64,000 nucleotides of DNA from Streptomyces sp. CC0208. Lineage in GTDB: Bacteria > Actinomycetota > Actinomycetes > Streptomycetales > Streptomycetaceae. Shown piece by piece: positions 63,599-64,000 of the stretch (the stretch's first letter is position 1; the number at the start of each line of letters is the position of its first letter). The notes beneath the pieces are model-generated. The model searched no databases and was not told the DNA's origin. It saw nothing but the letters and a program-made list of their open reading frames with translations. The stretch spans positions 1,612,001 through 1,676,000 of the forward strand of contig NZ_CP031969.1 in NCBI RefSeq assembly GCF_003443735.1, written 5' to 3'. The position numbers and the translations under genes were made by a program.

Positions 63599-63901
63599 TC
63601 ACTTGTCCGAGTGGCCCAGGGACTTCCCCGGGGCCACTCGGTCGCGTACGGCCTGCTTGACGGCCGTGGGCTCCGGGAAGCCCTGCTCCCGCCGGTCCCA
63701 GACGATCTCGTCGTCGACGCGCACGACGAAGATCCCGCCCTTGCCGGGCTTCAGGGCGAGTTCCGTCAGCTCGGTCTCGAAGGTCGTGAGCAACTCCTGC
63801 GCCAGCCAGGCCGCGCGCGGCAGCCAGCGGCACTGGGTGCAGTACTCGATCTCGACCCGCCGGGAGTGCGAAGAAGGTTCCGTCATCCGAGGCTCCGTCA
63901 T
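63599..63901 (-). CDS. SelT/SelW/SelH (Rdx)-family protein
   Basis: A small redox protein of the Rdx family, 100 residues. The thioredoxin-like redox motif is CTQC in EIEYCTQCRWLPRAAWLAQE. GGIFVVRVDDEIVWDRR and GFPEPTAVKQAVRDRV complete the usual fold. No selenocysteine is seen. ATG 63901 overlaps the stop of the upstream gene (ATGA); a second ATG (63886) has a GGAG 6 bases before it and may be the real start. The duplicated MTEP at the N-terminus comes from a 15-base repeat. Function unknown. Confidence 0.85.
   Translation of the reverse strand: MTEPRMTEPSSHSRRVEIEYCTQCRWLPRAAWLAQELLTTFETELTELALKPGKGGIFVVRVDDEIVWDRREQGFPEPTAVKQAVRDRVAPGKSLGHSDK
63607..63641. terminator. hairpin within the 3' end of the convergent Rdx gene
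   Basis: CCGAGTGGCCC (63607-63617) pairs exactly with GGGCCACTCGG (63631-63641) around a 13-base loop. It lies 21 bases beyond the aceB stop, inside the last codons of the Rdx gene, so it can terminate aceB transcripts. Confidence 0.6.
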
Positions 63902-64000
63902 CCGAGGTGCACCGACCAATCCTGTTCCGCGGCCGGCTTGCCGTGCAGGTCGGGGACCCGCTTCAGCCACTCGGGCCGGCCTTCCTGTGTTCTCGCCGCC
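63898..64000 (-). CDS. C-terminal part of an unidentified protein
   Basis: The frame runs open from the window edge to a TGA at 63898-63900 and encodes the last 33 residues, including RPEWLKRVPDLHGKPAAEQD. The stop overlaps a possible start of the Rdx gene. Too short to assign a family. Confidence 0.5.
   Translation of the reverse strand, partial: AARTQEGRPEWLKRVPDLHGKPAAEQDWSVHLG

Overview
The window is high-GC actinobacterial chromosome, almost certainly Streptomyces. Support comes from the codon bias, frequent GTG starts, and a gene set that includes an AllR/allantoin/malate synthase cluster in the order known from S. coelicolor, a PcaDC fusion, MmyB-type XRE regulators, a CYP107-like P450 and an RNase Sa-like enzyme.

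Left flank (0.1-7 kb): a membrane-anchored hypothetical protein, a secreted S15/CocE-type hydrolase, an orphan glutamate-uptake ATPase gene (gluA) without its partners, a small conserved protein, exonuclease III, a metallo-beta-lactamase-fold protein and the fused 3-oxoadipate enol-lactonase/4-carboxymuconolactone decarboxylase gene (pcaDC).

Integrated element (6.85-24.98 kb): the 5' end of pcaDC has been used as an integration site. A perfect 71-bp direct repeat brackets about 18 kb. The left end carries a tyrosine integrase gene that lacks its conserved HxxR-type box and has lost frame. Its stop codon overlaps the GTG of a replacement pcaDC 5' end. The displaced original 5' end lies outside the right repeat. 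The cargo is a polymorphic toxin locus: a secreted LamG/DNRLRE protein, a 2,339-residue RHS protein with a Hint self-cleavage domain and a C-terminal DddA-like double-stranded-DNA cytidine deaminase, and an adjacent Imm1-type immunity gene. A 1,130-residue HEAT-repeat protein and decayed fragments make up the rest.

Middle (25-42 kb): an accessory mosaic. It holds a siderophore-type ABC importer, an SGNH hydrolase, a PadR/SnoaL pair with matching operator-like sites, an alpha/beta hydrolase behind two TetR-type palindromes with no TetR gene nearby, a YihY/BrkB protein, and a set of four redox enzymes next to an XRE regulator. A three-gene unit then encodes an ABC-2 exporter and one polypeptide that fuses a phytoene/squalene-synthase-like domain to a cis-prenyltransferase (UppS-like) domain, with the motifs of both sites intact. 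This fusion and the deaminase toxin element are the most unusual features of the window.

Right flank (42-64 kb): conserved Streptomyces genes. A SWIM zinc-finger protein and a SNF2 helicase are translationally coupled, and the 3' end of the SWIM gene is repeated with an exact 100-bp period. They are followed by a ROK kinase and partner, a GntR regulator divergent from a Gfo/Idh/MocA dehydrogenase, a P450 downstream of a two-component system, a secreted guanyl RNase, and the allantoin-to-malate cluster (allantoicase, allantoinase, AllR, a MobA-like transferase, malate synthase). A shared TTCCAC-N7-GAA motif lies upstream of allR and aceB.

No rRNA, tRNA or CRISPR array was seen. All functional calls come from reading motifs and overall similarity, not from a database search.
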